Of a stretch of DNA of 37,507 nt, positions 15,218 through 24,042 are shown one piece after another. The DNA comes from Clostridiales bacterium (GTDB taxonomy: Bacteria > Bacillota > Clostridia > Oscillospirales > JAAYOS01): the NCBI GenBank assembly GCA_012520195.1, contig JAAYOS010000080.1, positions 1 to 37,507 of the forward strand, in the 5' to 3' direction. Below the pieces are notes generated by a model. The model saw nothing but the letters and a program-made list of their open reading frames with translations. It did no database searches and had not been told where the DNA came from. Each line of letters begins with the position of its first letter. Position 1 is the stretch's first letter. A program made the translations under genes and the position numbers.

Positions 15218-16225
15218 CTATATTGTGTAGATACTAAATAGAGCAATAAATGAGACTATAACCAGCAGAAACGTGATACCGCTAAACACTCCACAGATTT
15301 TTTTCTCGCTCCATCCGCCCATCTCAAAATGGTGATGTATCGGCGCCATCCTGAATAATCTCTTACCGCCGGTGATCTTAAAAAAGGAGACCTGGATGAC
15401 TACAGATAGAATTTCCACTATATATATAGCTCCGACAATCAGAATTATGATTGGAATATTGAGAGCAAACGCAACTCCGCACACCAGACCGCCCAAGAAC
15501 AGCGAGCCAGTGTCTCCCATGAAAATCCTTGCGGGGTTAAAGTTATATACCAAAAAACCTATAAGAGCACCTGTCGAAGCAGCCGACACTATTGATACAC
15601 CCTCTGAGCACTTCACAGCGGCCGCCACTGTAAAGAATACCATTATTGGTAGCGTTACCGAGCTGAGAAGTCCGTCCACACCATCGGTAAAATTGACTGC
15701 ATTGACAATACCGGTTATAAATAGCACCGATAACAGGGTGTACAGCGCCCAGGGGAGTCTAACAGTCAGATTGGCAAAGGGTATGTATAAGTCGGGCGAT
15801 AAGACTCCGATTAGCCGCAGAAGACTGACAAATGTTAGTGAAACGGCTAACTGCAGAAACAGCTTTTGTGGTGCGGTCAGACCTAGATTCCGTTTTTTTG
15901 CCACCTTAACATAGTCGTCAATGAATCCAATAACGCCAAATGCCAGTGCAAACAGGAATATCATTATTGCAATGGGACTTCTCCCCGTATCATGTACCAC
16001 TGAAATACCAAGCTCAGATACTATTACAGAAGCGCAGATACCAACTATGAACAGTACCCCGCCCATGGTCGGCGTCCCCTGTTTAGACATGTGCCACTTT
16101 GGGCCAATTTCCAATATTTTTTGCCCTATCTCTTTCTTTCTCATTATGGGTATGAATACTCTCCCAAAGGCCAAAGTGACAATAAAAGCAACCGTGGCGG
16201 AGAGTACCGGTAATAACCAGTTCAT
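15218..16225 (-). CDS. mraY: phospho-MurNAc-pentapeptide translocase MraY
   Basis: Transfers phospho-MurNAc-pentapeptide to undecaprenyl phosphate, forming lipid I. The 335-residue integral membrane protein has GTPTMGGVLF, FIDDYVKVAKKRNLGLTAPQK, NFTDGVDGLLS and FMGDTGSLFLGG, and the His-rich loop MAPIHHHFEMGGWSE. ATG 16225 overlaps the murF stop (ATGA), indicating coupled translation. Confidence 0.97.
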   Translation of the reverse strand: MNWLLPVLSATVAFIVTLAFGRVFIPIMRKKEIGQKILEIGPKWHMSKQGTPTMGGVLFIVGICASVIVSELGISVVHDTGRSPIAIMIFLFALAFGVIGFIDDYVKVAKKRNLGLTAPQKLFLQLAVSLTFVSLLRLIGVLSPDLYIPFANLTVRLPWALYTLLSVLFITGIVNAVNFTDGVDGLLSSVTLPIMVFFTVAAAVKCSEGVSIVSAASTGALIGFLVYNFNPARIFMGDTGSLFLGGLVCGVAFALNIPIIILIVGAIYIVEILSVVIQVSFFKITGGKRLFRMAPIHHHFEMGGWSEKKICGVFSGITFLLVIVSFIALFSIYTI

Positions 16226-17655
16226 TGTCCTATTTCTCCCTGCTCTTTATTCTCCAAACCGGAATCGAGACTCTCAATCAACGCATCTCTAACCTGTTCA
16301 AGCCTCATACCGCGACTACCCTTTATCAGTATAACATCACCCTTTGAGGTAATACTAATAAGCTCTCGAGAGAGCTCCTCAATATCTTCGAAATGAGCTA
16401 TCTGGGAGGTGAGCTTTCCTATCTGAATGGCACCCAGCAGAGTATTTTCGGACGCTGTACCTATTAGCAGGATGTTATCCGAGCACTTTGCTGCCTCCTC
16501 ACCGAGAGCCCTATGGGCTTGTTCCGAATAGTCTCCCAGCTCTAGCATATCACCGAGAACAGCGATTTTCTTTCCGGAAGACGGGTATGAACTCAAAACA
16601 CCCAGAGCCGCTGACATCGAGTCGGGGTTTGCGTTATAGCAGTCGTCGATAATGGTCACTCCGGATTTCGAAATAATATTCTGCCGCATATCGGCGCACC
16701 GGTAACATGATAGACCCTCTTTGATCAGATTGAAAACTTCCTGTACTTCAGTTCTGTCATTATCAGCATATTCAAGCCCGACTGCAATCGCAGCAAGTGC
16801 ATTTAGCACATTGTGCTTCCCGATTGCCGGCAGGTCAACCTCAAGATCTCCATACGGCGACGAAACAGAAAAACACATACCGTCCCGAGTCTGCAGGATA
16901 TTGCCAGCAGTAATTTCACAGTCCTTATTACTGATTCCAAAAAACACAGTCTTGTGAGGCAGTTTGCCCTTCAGCTCCCAAAGAAGTGGGTCATCACCAT
17001 TAAGTATTACGACTCCATCGGGTGGAAGGCCTTCGAATATCTCTGTTTTCGCCTTAAGTATACCCTTTTGTGAACCCAGATGTTCAATATGTGCAGTTCC
17101 GATGTTTGTAATAACCGAAATATCAGGGAGTGCAGCCCTTGTCATCCGGGAAATCTCTCCGAATCTGTTCATTCCCATTTCAAACACTGCGGCACGATGT
17201 CCGCTGCCAAGTCTGAGTACCGAAAGGGGCAACCCCACAAGATTATTTAGATTACCCTCGGTTTTCAGTGTAGGCATAAACTCAGAGAGGACTGCCGCGC
17301 ACATCTCTTTGGTAGTGGTCTTACCACTACTGCCTGTTATTGCTGTTATCCGAGTCGAAAATCTTTTTCTGTACCCGCGTGCTATGTCGAGCAAGGCCTG
17401 AAGGGTGTCATCCACATAAAGCGTTCCGGGGTCACTCCCTCTCTGAGCCGACAACACAGCCACAGCTCCAGCTTCTCTAGCCTTATCAATAAAGTTATGT
17501 CCGTTAAATTTCTCTCCGATTATTGGTATAAAAAGCTCGCCCTGTTTTAGGCTCCTTGAGTCGATTGAGATCCCCTCAATAACCGTCTTAAGATCTACCT
17601 CGCAGGGATGTGCCGAGCAGTATTCCACAATTTCACGCAGCGTTATACGTTCCAA
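16222..17655 (-). CDS. murF: UDP-MurNAc-tripeptide D-Ala-D-Ala ligase MurF
   Basis: Adds D-Ala-D-Ala to the UDP-MurNAc-tripeptide. Mur ligase of 477 residues with an N-terminal substrate domain (SIDSRSLKQGELFIPI), P-loop TGSSGKTTTKEM, the central motif VFEMGMNRFGEISRM and VIDDCYNANPDSMSAAL of the C-terminal half. The start is TTG 17655, six bases after GGAGG. A weak internal promoter may lie in the 126-base gap before it. Confidence 0.95.
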   Translation of the reverse strand: MERITLREIVEYCSAHPCEVDLKTVIEGISIDSRSLKQGELFIPIIGEKFNGHNFIDKAREAGAVAVLSAQRGSDPGTLYVDDTLQALLDIARGYRKRFSTRITAITGSSGKTTTKEMCAAVLSEFMPTLKTEGNLNNLVGLPLSVLRLGSGHRAAVFEMGMNRFGEISRMTRAALPDISVITNIGTAHIEHLGSQKGILKAKTEIFEGLPPDGVVILNGDDPLLWELKGKLPHKTVFFGISNKDCEITAGNILQTRDGMCFSVSSPYGDLEVDLPAIGKHNVLNALAAIAVGLEYADNDRTEVQEVFNLIKEGLSCYRCADMRQNIISKSGVTIIDDCYNANPDSMSAALGVLSSYPSSGKKIAVLGDMLELGDYSEQAHRALGEEAAKCSDNILLIGTASENTLLGAIQIGKLTSQIAHFEDIEELSRELISITSKGDVILIKGSRGMRLEQVRDALIESLDSGLENKEQGEIGQ

Positions 17656-17705
17656 ATCAGACCTCCGTCAATATATATCAAATATATCAAGTGATACTTG
17701 GGTCT

Positions 17706-17711
17706 ATTATA
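17706..17711 (-). promoter_or_regulatory. possible internal -10 element ahead of murF
   Basis: TATAAT on the minus strand in the murE-murF gap, but the -35 position shows only a poor match, so this is tentative. Confidence 0.25.
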
Positions 17712-17781
17712 GTACAAATTGTATGAAGCCGAAACCCCAAAACCTATCTTTTCACAAAACCGAAAAAGCTGCGTACAAAAG

Positions 17782-19230
17782 TCAACTGTCTCCGAGTGAC
17801 AAGAAGCTCCTTACGATCTCCCTCTCATCCATGTGGTTTTTCTTCCCGTTTATCTCCTGATATGTCTCATGGCCTTTGCCTGCAAGAAGTATCACATCAC
17901 CCTTTTCAGCATGCTTAATTGCATACCCAATCGCCTCTACCCTGTCAGGTATTATAACCTGCTTCTCCTTGTCGCTCATACCCTCTAAAATGTCCGCAAT
18001 AATGGCACGGGGCTCTTCCGAACGGGGATTATCCGACGTAACAATACATATGTCAGAGTATCGCTCAACCGTTTGACCCATTAGAGGTCTCTTCTTCCTG
18101 TCTCGGTTGCCACCTGCTCCGAACACGGTTATGAGGCGGCCTTTGGTAAACTCCTTTAGAGTCAGGAGAATGTTTTCGAGCCCATCAGGTGTATGCGCAT
18201 AATCAATAATAATTGTAAAGTCTCTACCTGTGGGTACAACCTCTGCACGTCCCTTTACTCCCCGACAGTGTTTTAGCGCGCCTGCCGCCTCTACAAGTGG
18301 CACTCCCAATACAGTTGCCGTCGCTATTGAAGCAAGCCCGTTGTACACTGAAAACTTTCCGGGAATCTCCAGTTCTGCACGATATATTTCTTCAACCCCA
18401 AGTGCTTCAAACTCAACACTAGAGGGGGAGTAGCGGATGTTGCGGGCTACTACATCTGCCGAGAGATCCTCAGTAGAGAAGCTGAGTATCTCACAGTCCG
18501 AGTTGTTGATTATATATTCTGCAGCGGAATCATCAAGATTGATTACCCCTCTTCGGCACATCTTGAATAGCAGCACCTTTGAATCAAGATAGTCCTCCAT
18601 CGAATCGTGAAAGTCCAGATGGTCCTGTGACAGGTTTGTGAAGACACCGACCTCAAATCTCACATTGTCAACCCTATGGAGCTTTAGTGCATGTGATGAA
18701 ACTTCCATTACAGCATACTTGATGCCCTTATTCAGCATGCTACTTAGGTAGGCCTGGATTTCTACAGATTCGGGCGTAGTCCTCGAGGCCTCACTCACTT
18801 CGTCGCCGATTATCACTTCGTTTGTCCCGATGAGGCCGCAGGGCGCACCAATACAGCGTTCGATGAGATCCTTCAGAATATAAGTTGTGGTCGTCTTCCC
18901 GTTAGTTCCTGTAATGCCTACCACCGTCATCTGCTCCGATGGCCTGCCATAGAAGTTTGCTGCAATTGCTGAAAGCGCTCTTCTCGCATCCTTTACTAGA
19001 ACATGATCCACCGGGACATCGCGCATGCTCTCCGAAACTACAGCGACAGCCCCCGCCTCAACGGCCATATCAATGTACTTTGCGCCATCTTCAACATATC
19101 CAGGAACTGCTACAAATATATTTCCAGGTTTGACTTTTCTCGAATCATTGGTGACACCTGTAATTTCCCTCTCAGCGACCGATGTGAGCTTCAGAACATC
19201 GACACCGCTAAGTAAATCCTTCAGTATCAT
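17782..19230 (-). CDS. murE: UDP-MurNAc-tripeptide synthetase MurE, meso-DAP type
   Basis: Adds the third amino acid of the stem peptide. 482 residues with P-loop TGTNGKTTTT near 108-115, MEVSSHAL, the carbamylated-lysine region YLDSKVLLF (Lys about 218) and DNPR at 400-403. DNPR, as in E. coli, is the signature of meso-diaminopimelate selection; lysine-adding enzymes differ there. The cell wall is therefore predicted to be DAP-type. GGAGATGAGAG precedes ATG 19230. Confidence 0.95.
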   Translation of the reverse strand: MILKDLLSGVDVLKLTSVAEREITGVTNDSRKVKPGNIFVAVPGYVEDGAKYIDMAVEAGAVAVVSESMRDVPVDHVLVKDARRALSAIAANFYGRPSEQMTVVGITGTNGKTTTTYILKDLIERCIGAPCGLIGTNEVIIGDEVSEASRTTPESVEIQAYLSSMLNKGIKYAVMEVSSHALKLHRVDNVRFEVGVFTNLSQDHLDFHDSMEDYLDSKVLLFKMCRRGVINLDDSAAEYIINNSDCEILSFSTEDLSADVVARNIRYSPSSVEFEALGVEEIYRAELEIPGKFSVYNGLASIATATVLGVPLVEAAGALKHCRGVKGRAEVVPTGRDFTIIIDYAHTPDGLENILLTLKEFTKGRLITVFGAGGNRDRKKRPLMGQTVERYSDICIVTSDNPRSEEPRAIIADILEGMSDKEKQVIIPDRVEAIGYAIKHAEKGDVILLAGKGHETYQEINGKKNHMDEREIVRSFLSLGDS

Positions 19231-19276
19231 TTACTCTCATCTCCATTTCACTAGATGGATTGTGCTCTCATCCGCG

Positions 19277-21544
19277 TCAGTCAACATTGGTATCCAAGAA
19301 CTCTACTTCAATAACCGTACCGCGTTTAACTTCGGTTCCCGGCGGGACGCTTTGGTCTGTAGCAGTTATTGTTGACACCAGTGAATGCGTGGAACCGGTC
19401 GGCAACATATACATTCCTGCGTCTGTCAAAACTTTGTTGGCTCGCTCAGGGGACATATTTAACACATTAGGTACAACGACTTTCCCCTCGGGGATCTGTT
19501 CTCCCATATAGAGAATTACTTCTGCTGATGTGGTCACCTTGGCACTGTATGCCGGCAGTTGTCCAGTTACTGTTTCACCTTCACCCACGACCTTGTATTT
19601 CATTCCCTTTCTATCCAACTGCCTTTTTGCCTCGCTTTCGGTCAGGCCTTTTAGATTAGGCACCAGAACATCAGTCCCGAACAACTCCTCGCCGGTATAC
19701 TGTGGTTCCACGCCCATATAAGGCAGAATTTCTGCAAGCATTCTTCCTGCAAGTGGTGCTGCGATAAATCCGCCTGACCTGAGGTTTACAGGCGTATCAC
19801 CTGTCGGAGTGTCCAGTAGTACCAGAAGAGCTATCTGAGGGTCGTCAGCCGGAGCTACAGCAACAAAGGAGACTACGTATTTGCCGTATGTGTCCTCACC
19901 TGCAATGATTTTTTCCGATGTTGCTGTCTTCCCACCAATTCTATATCCTTTTACCTGCGCATTGCGTCCGCTACCATCCTCTACTACCTGCTCTAGAAGA
20001 TAGCGCATGGTTTCTGAGGTCTCATTTGAGATAACCTGACGAATAATCTCTGGTTCGGTTGCCTGCAGAACATTGCCGTCTGAATCTAGATACTCCTTTA
20101 TTAGTTGCGGTTTGAGTAGATATCCCCCGTTTACTGTGGCAGCAATAGCGGAGACCATCTGTATCGGAGTGACTGTAAATGTCTGCCCGAATGCGGCAAC
20201 AGCAAGTGAGACATCATTTGAAAGAAATGTCTTATAGTCATGGAGTAGTCCTGTTGCCTCACCAGGTAGATCGATCCCGGTTTTCTGCCCGAATCCAAAA
20301 GCCTGCATATACTTGTAAAATGTCTCCTGTCCGGTCTTTAGCCCAATCGTAACAAAAGCTGGGTTGCACGAATTCTGCAGAGCACGGGTAAACCCCTGTG
20401 TACCGTGTCCGTATCTCCTCCAGCAGTTGATCGGCTTTGACCAACCTGCTACCTTAATTGATCCAGTACAGGTATATGACCAGTCCAGGTCGATGACATC
20501 CTCTTCAAGTGCAATCGCTGTGGTTATAAGCTTAAAAATGGAGCCAGGCTCATATGTGTCCGCAACCGCTTTGTTCCTCCACTGTTCAAGCTGGAGCTCG
20601 GTGCGTTTCTTAGTGTACTCTTCACCTTCGAGCCCCTCTAATAGTCTGTTATCCTCATCTGAAAGATCCCATGCGTTGTTCAGGTCTGCACCACCGGTAA
20701 CGGCCATCGCTAGTATTTGACCGGTATTGACATCCATAGCGATTGCCGCACCCCTGTTTTCTACATAGTGATCTACGATAGCCTGCTCAAGGTGCTTTTC
20801 AAGGATATGCTGAATGGTCTCGTCAATTGTTAGTACAAGGCTCTTACCGTCCTCAGGGTCATAGTATTTCTCATACTGGAAGGACATTGATGTACCCTTG
20901 GCATTTTTTGCTGTAACTATCTTTCCTGCTTTGCCAGTCAGCGTGTTGTCATAGTATGCCTCAATCCCTTCGAGACCCTCATTATCTACACCAACAAATC
21001 CGATTACCTGCGAGGCCAGGTTGCCGTATGTATAATACCGTTTTGTGTCGGGATTTATAGAGATTGCCCTAAGCTTATGCTCCTGCTTAAACTCTCTGAC
21101 CTGGTCGGCAACCTCCTTCTCGACTTTCCGTTTGATGATCTGATAGTATGACTTTCTGTTCTCAGTCTTCTGTAGAACACTCTCATAACTAATATCTAGA
21201 ATCTCTGAAAGCCCCTTAGCGATGAGTTCCGCCTGAGCATCATCCTCTATATACACCGGGGCCAGAAGTATAGTCTCTACACTTGCACTTATTGCAAGGA
21301 CCTTGCCGTTTCTGTCATAGATTGTGCCGCGGTTTGCCGAAATGACGGTGTCCCTTGTCTGCTGGTTGATTGCCCTCTGCTCATAGAAGTCGTGTTCTTT
21401 TATCTGAATCTTATATAGCTGCATAATCAGCGGAATAAACATTACGACGCCGCATAATACCAGCAAGAATATTGTCCGTGCCAGGATCAATCTACTCGCC
21501 CGACGGTCGGCAGTGATACTCTGTTGTTTTTTTTGATCTGCCAT
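19277..21544 (-). CDS. spoVD: class B penicillin-binding protein, SpoVD/PbpB type with two PASTA domains
   Basis: Transpeptidase of 755 residues. Membrane anchor LARTIFLLVLCGVVMFIPLI, PBP dimerisation domain (RGTIYDRNGKVLA), then the catalytic domain with S335-I-F-K, SCN at 392-394 and K539-T-A. The third motif is KTA rather than the usual KTG. PASTA domains occupy about 626-682 and 690-751 and are expected to bind uncross-linked muropeptides. It should pair with the FtsW/SpoVE of the cluster. Only one such PBP is present here, while B. subtilis has pbpB and spoVD side by side. Start ATG 21544 is preferred over 21589. Confidence 0.92.
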   Translation of the reverse strand: MADQKKQQSITADRRASRLILARTIFLLVLCGVVMFIPLIMQLYKIQIKEHDFYEQRAINQQTRDTVISANRGTIYDRNGKVLAISASVETILLAPVYIEDDAQAELIAKGLSEILDISYESVLQKTENRKSYYQIIKRKVEKEVADQVREFKQEHKLRAISINPDTKRYYTYGNLASQVIGFVGVDNEGLEGIEAYYDNTLTGKAGKIVTAKNAKGTSMSFQYEKYYDPEDGKSLVLTIDETIQHILEKHLEQAIVDHYVENRGAAIAMDVNTGQILAMAVTGGADLNNAWDLSDEDNRLLEGLEGEEYTKKRTELQLEQWRNKAVADTYEPGSIFKLITTAIALEEDVIDLDWSYTCTGSIKVAGWSKPINCWRRYGHGTQGFTRALQNSCNPAFVTIGLKTGQETFYKYMQAFGFGQKTGIDLPGEATGLLHDYKTFLSNDVSLAVAAFGQTFTVTPIQMVSAIAATVNGGYLLKPQLIKEYLDSDGNVLQATEPEIIRQVISNETSETMRYLLEQVVEDGSGRNAQVKGYRIGGKTATSEKIIAGEDTYGKYVVSFVAVAPADDPQIALLVLLDTPTGDTPVNLRSGGFIAAPLAGRMLAEILPYMGVEPQYTGEELFGTDVLVPNLKGLTESEAKRQLDRKGMKYKVVGEGETVTGQLPAYSAKVTTSAEVILYMGEQIPEGKVVVPNVLNMSPERANKVLTDAGMYMLPTGSTHSLVSTITATDQSVPPGTEVKRGTVIEVEFLDTNVD

Positions 21545-21673
21545 ACTCCAACCCCCTACCAGATGCAAGTCCACAGTGCATCCGCGCAAACTATAATAAT
21601 ACTACGGGAGTAAGAAATCAATTCTCACTCCCATGGGTTGTTACAAATATATACTGTCTCCCAACAAAATATT

Positions 21674-22225
21674 CTACTTAAAGAAGTTTGTTGCTGTTAA
21701 GAAGAACGTTTTCAATCCGTTGAGAAAATCGCTACCCTCTTCGACCTCCATATGCACAATACCGCGGTCTTGCTTGGACAGATCAATATAGGTGATCTGA
21801 TCCCTTGAGGGGCGGGTCATTCCCAAACTTAGTGCTAACTCCTCCAGCTCCTTGACATTCAGATTTTGCTCATTTCTCACCTTCAAAACTGCAGCTTGAC
21901 TTTTCAATTCTGAAAGCTCGCTCTTTAGCGACGATATCTCTATTGTTAGCTCATTGAGGCGCATGTAATTGAGCACAATGCAAAACATCAGAACAGCTGC
22001 AATAATGAATGACATGACGGTTACAAGTGATATCTTGGATTTAGATTTCACTTTAGCACTGGCTGCAGCTTTTGCCCTGCTTTCAGGAGTTGCAATAGCT
22101 CTGGGGACTGCTACAGGCTCTTGTTGAAGAGTATCCCGAACTCTTTTCCGTCTATCAAAACGTGATAAATCATATGCTATCTGTCCAGTGTAGTCGATAT
22201 CTCTTGCAACACTTGATGACATCAT
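21674..22225 (-). CDS. ftsL: FtsL/DivIC-like septum protein
   Basis: Bitopic divisome protein of 183 residues in the standard ftsL slot between rsmH and the PBP. A long basic cytoplasmic N-terminus (about 1-67) leads to a membrane segment (ISLVTVMSFIIAAVLMFCIV) and a leucine-rich coiled coil (RLNELTIEISSLKSELSELK), then a short LGMTRPSRDQITYIDL segment typical of the family. The N-terminal part is longer than in most FtsL proteins. Its ATG shares a base with the rsmH stop (TAATG); a second ATG follows at once. Confidence 0.85.
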   Translation of the reverse strand: MMSSSVARDIDYTGQIAYDLSRFDRRKRVRDTLQQEPVAVPRAIATPESRAKAAASAKVKSKSKISLVTVMSFIIAAVLMFCIVLNYMRLNELTIEISSLKSELSELKSQAAVLKVRNEQNLNVKELEELALSLGMTRPSRDQITYIDLSKQDRGIVHMEVEEGSDFLNGLKTFFLTATNFFK

Positions 22226-23205
22226 TATCCCCCTAGTCCTATCTTCTCAGCAACACGCAGCTTCGCGCTCCGTGAGCGAGGATTAGCTGTTATTTCCCCT
22301 TCTGTAGGTAAAATCGGTTTTCTGCTAACGTGCTTAAGTGTCGGCTTTTTTCCGCATACGCATACGGGAAAATCCGGTGGGCACTCGCAGCTCTTTACCT
22401 TACTCGAAATAAATCTCTTTACTATTTTGTCCTCAAGTGAGTGGAAAGTGATTACGGCAAGTCTTCCACCCGGAGCTAAAATTCTCTCTCCTGCTTCTAG
22501 CGCTTCCTCAAGTGCCTTAAGCTCATCGTTGACGGCGATTCGGATGGCCTGAAATGTTCGCTTTGCCGGATGCTGTTTTTCTCTCAGTGCCTTAGCCGGC
22601 ATTGCCTCTTTAATTATCTCAGTCAACTCAGTTGTTGTACGTATTGGCCTATTGGCTACTATTCTCGATGCGATTCTTGGAGCATAGCGCTCCTCACCGT
22701 ACTCATAGAGGATTTTTTTAATGTCCTCGTAATCCCAGTTATTGACGATATCCGAGGCAGTCATCACTGATTGCCTGTCCATTCTCATGTCGAGGGGTGC
22801 CTCCCCAGTATATGAAAATCCCCTTTCAACATTATCGAGTTGGGGTGAGGATACCCCTAAATCCATCAGAATACCATCCACCTGATGGACTTCTCTTTGC
22901 TCAAGCTGCTTCGAAATCTCTCTAAAGTCACTTTTTATAAACGTAATTTTATCTCCGAAACGTGCTAATCTATCTGCTGCAGCCTCTATCGCCTCTTCGT
23001 CCTTGTCAAAGCAGAACAGTCTTCCTCCATCTAGCTTTTCGGCTATGGCCTCCGAGTGTCCACCTCTTCCAAGTGTGAGGTCGACGTAAGTACCGTCTGG
23101 CCTTATGTTTAATGCCTCGATAGATTCCTGAAGCAATACTGGTATATGTCCAGCCACTTCATGGCTACTCAAATCGTGTTCGGACGAACGGTCATATCCG
23201 GTCAT
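22225..23205 (-). CDS. rsmH: 16S rRNA m4C1402 methyltransferase RsmH
   Basis: SAM-dependent N4-methylation of C1402 in 16S rRNA (formerly MraW). 326 residues with HIPVLLQESIEAL, the SAM loop DLTLGRGGHSEAI, ILMDLGVSSPQLD, RGFSY..PLDMRMD and the C-terminal ITFHSLEDKIVKRF. A Cys cluster (CECPPDFPVCVC) stands near 275-286. Start ATG overlaps the mraZ stop by four bases. Confidence 0.96.
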   Translation of the reverse strand: MTGYDRSSEHDLSSHEVAGHIPVLLQESIEALNIRPDGTYVDLTLGRGGHSEAIAEKLDGGRLFCFDKDEEAIEAAADRLARFGDKITFIKSDFREISKQLEQREVHQVDGILMDLGVSSPQLDNVERGFSYTGEAPLDMRMDRQSVMTASDIVNNWDYEDIKKILYEYGEERYAPRIASRIVANRPIRTTTELTEIIKEAMPAKALREKQHPAKRTFQAIRIAVNDELKALEEALEAGERILAPGGRLAVITFHSLEDKIVKRFISSKVKSCECPPDFPVCVCGKKPTLKHVSRKPILPTEGEITANPRSRSAKLRVAEKIGLGG

Positions 23206-23618
23206 ATCCCCAAAATCTCCATTGCTTCCTCAAGACTTTCAGCTGTATATTCCTCGTTGATGGCATCCCATTTCTCTGCATCCCATATCTCGGCGCGGTT
23301 GGACAGTCCAATTATTGCTACATCCTTCTCCAATCCGGCATATTCCCTGAGTGGCAGAGGAATAACTATTCTTCCCTGAGAATCTGGCTCACATTTTTCT
23401 GCGCTTCCGAATATCATCCGCTGCAAACTTCTCGCTTTTGATCGTGGCAGAGCTGCTATTCTTTCCTCGATCTCCGTCCATACATCCTGCGGATAGACAA
23501 CTAGACAGTTGTCCACTTCCTTTGTTACATAGAAACTATCGCCTAGCTCGTCGCGCAGCTTTGCGGGTATAAACAGTCTTCCCTTTTGGTCTATTACATG
23601 CCTGTAAGTACCTGTCAT
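23202..23618 (-). CDS. mraZ: MraZ, regulator of the dcw cluster
   Basis: AbrB-fold DNA-binding protein of 138 residues with two repeats: YRHVIDQKGRLFIPAKLRDE near the N-terminus and CEPDSQGRIVIPLPLREYAG near 75-95. In other bacteria MraZ rings bind short direct repeats upstream of mraZ and control the whole operon; matching repeats lie at 23696-23725. ATG 23618 is chosen because AAGGAG stands six bases before it; the frame is open up to 23645. Confidence 0.95.
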   Translation of the reverse strand: MTGTYRHVIDQKGRLFIPAKLRDELGDSFYVTKEVDNCLVVYPQDVWTEIEERIAALPRSKARSLQRMIFGSAEKCEPDSQGRIVIPLPLREYAGLEKDVAIIGLSNRAEIWDAEKWDAINEEYTAESLEEAMEILGI

Positions 23619-23695
23619 GGCGAGCTCCTTGCAACTTAGGCTCACTTTATCCGAGTTTGTTCCTGCTGTGGTATCGTAGTGCTCAATTGTGGGAA

Positions 23696-23725
23696 TCTAA
23701 ACCCCTTTGCTCCACTTTGCTCCAC
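23696..23725 (-). promoter_or_regulatory. MraZ binding region, three 10-bp repeats
   Basis: On the minus strand GTGGAGCAAA is repeated exactly twice and followed by GGGGTTTAGA, a 10-bp period that fits known MraZ boxes (TGGGN or AAAGTG-type repeats spaced by about five bases). The repeats begin about eight bases after the -10 of the mraZ promoter. Confidence 0.75.
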
Positions 23726-23732
23726 CACCATT

Positions 23733-23761
23733 AGTATAATCATAATCGCAGAAAAATGCAA
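23733..23761 (-). promoter_or_regulatory. sigma-A promoter of the dcw operon
   Basis: Minus strand TTGCAT (23761-23756), 17 bp, TATACT (23738-23733). The leader before mraZ would be about 108 bases and contains the MraZ repeats. Confidence 0.75.
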
Positions 23762-23831
23762 GAGGATTTTTGAAACATTTTTCTTTATTTTTACCCGTAT
23801 TTTGCAGAATATCAGCTATTTTTCGAATAAA

Positions 23832-23843
23832 AAACATATGTTC
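23832..23843. promoter_or_regulatory. LexA-like site upstream of the dcw promoter
   Basis: AAACATATGTTC, followed by G, is one base from GAAC-N4-GTTC and shares the ATAT core of the dinB box. It is 71 bp upstream of the mraZ -35, and AT-rich context makes chance possible. Confidence 0.35.
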
Positions 23844-23906
23844 GAGTCTTTGCGACTCGGCCTTATCATCATAATAAATGTCTCTCAACTACTGTAGCTA
23901 GCATCC

Positions 23907-23954
23907 ATACTATATGTTGTGATCACAGTGCGAAATCACCACGACATATAGTTT
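23907..23954. promoter_or_regulatory. pair of NrdR-like boxes, 32 bp centre to centre
   Basis: ATACTATATGTTGTGA (23907-23922) matches 13 of 16 and CCACGACATATAGTTT (23939-23954) 12 of 16 positions of the NrdR box aCaCwAtATaTwGtgT as I remember it. NrdR boxes normally occur in pairs three helical turns (31-32 bp) apart, exactly as here. The two are also near-perfect inverted repeats (12 of 13), so an RNA hairpin is the alternative reading. No ribonucleotide reductase gene is nearby. Confidence 0.5.
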
Positions 23955-24042
23955 ATTGCGGGTTATCTAAAAGGCCGGCTTGCAGACTGAACATTTTCCT
24001 GTGTCTGATGTGTTTTCTTCTCTATCTCAAAAAATGTGCAAA

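Larger units (their letters stand above)
23762..24042. other. gene-free stretch upstream of the dcw promoter
   Basis: No convincing gene. It holds a T-rich segment (23766-23830), a LexA-like site, a small hairpin GAGTC-tttgc-GACTC (23844-23858) and a pair of NrdR-like boxes. A 63-codon open frame on the minus strand here has no ribosome binding site and covers the mraZ promoter, so it is not accepted. Confidence 0.6.

Noticed and set aside
23697-23888. 63-codon open frame on the minus strand just after the NrdR-like boxes
   Set aside because: TTG start without a ribosome binding site, and it covers the mraZ promoter and MraZ repeats. Tempting as an NrdR target but not supported.
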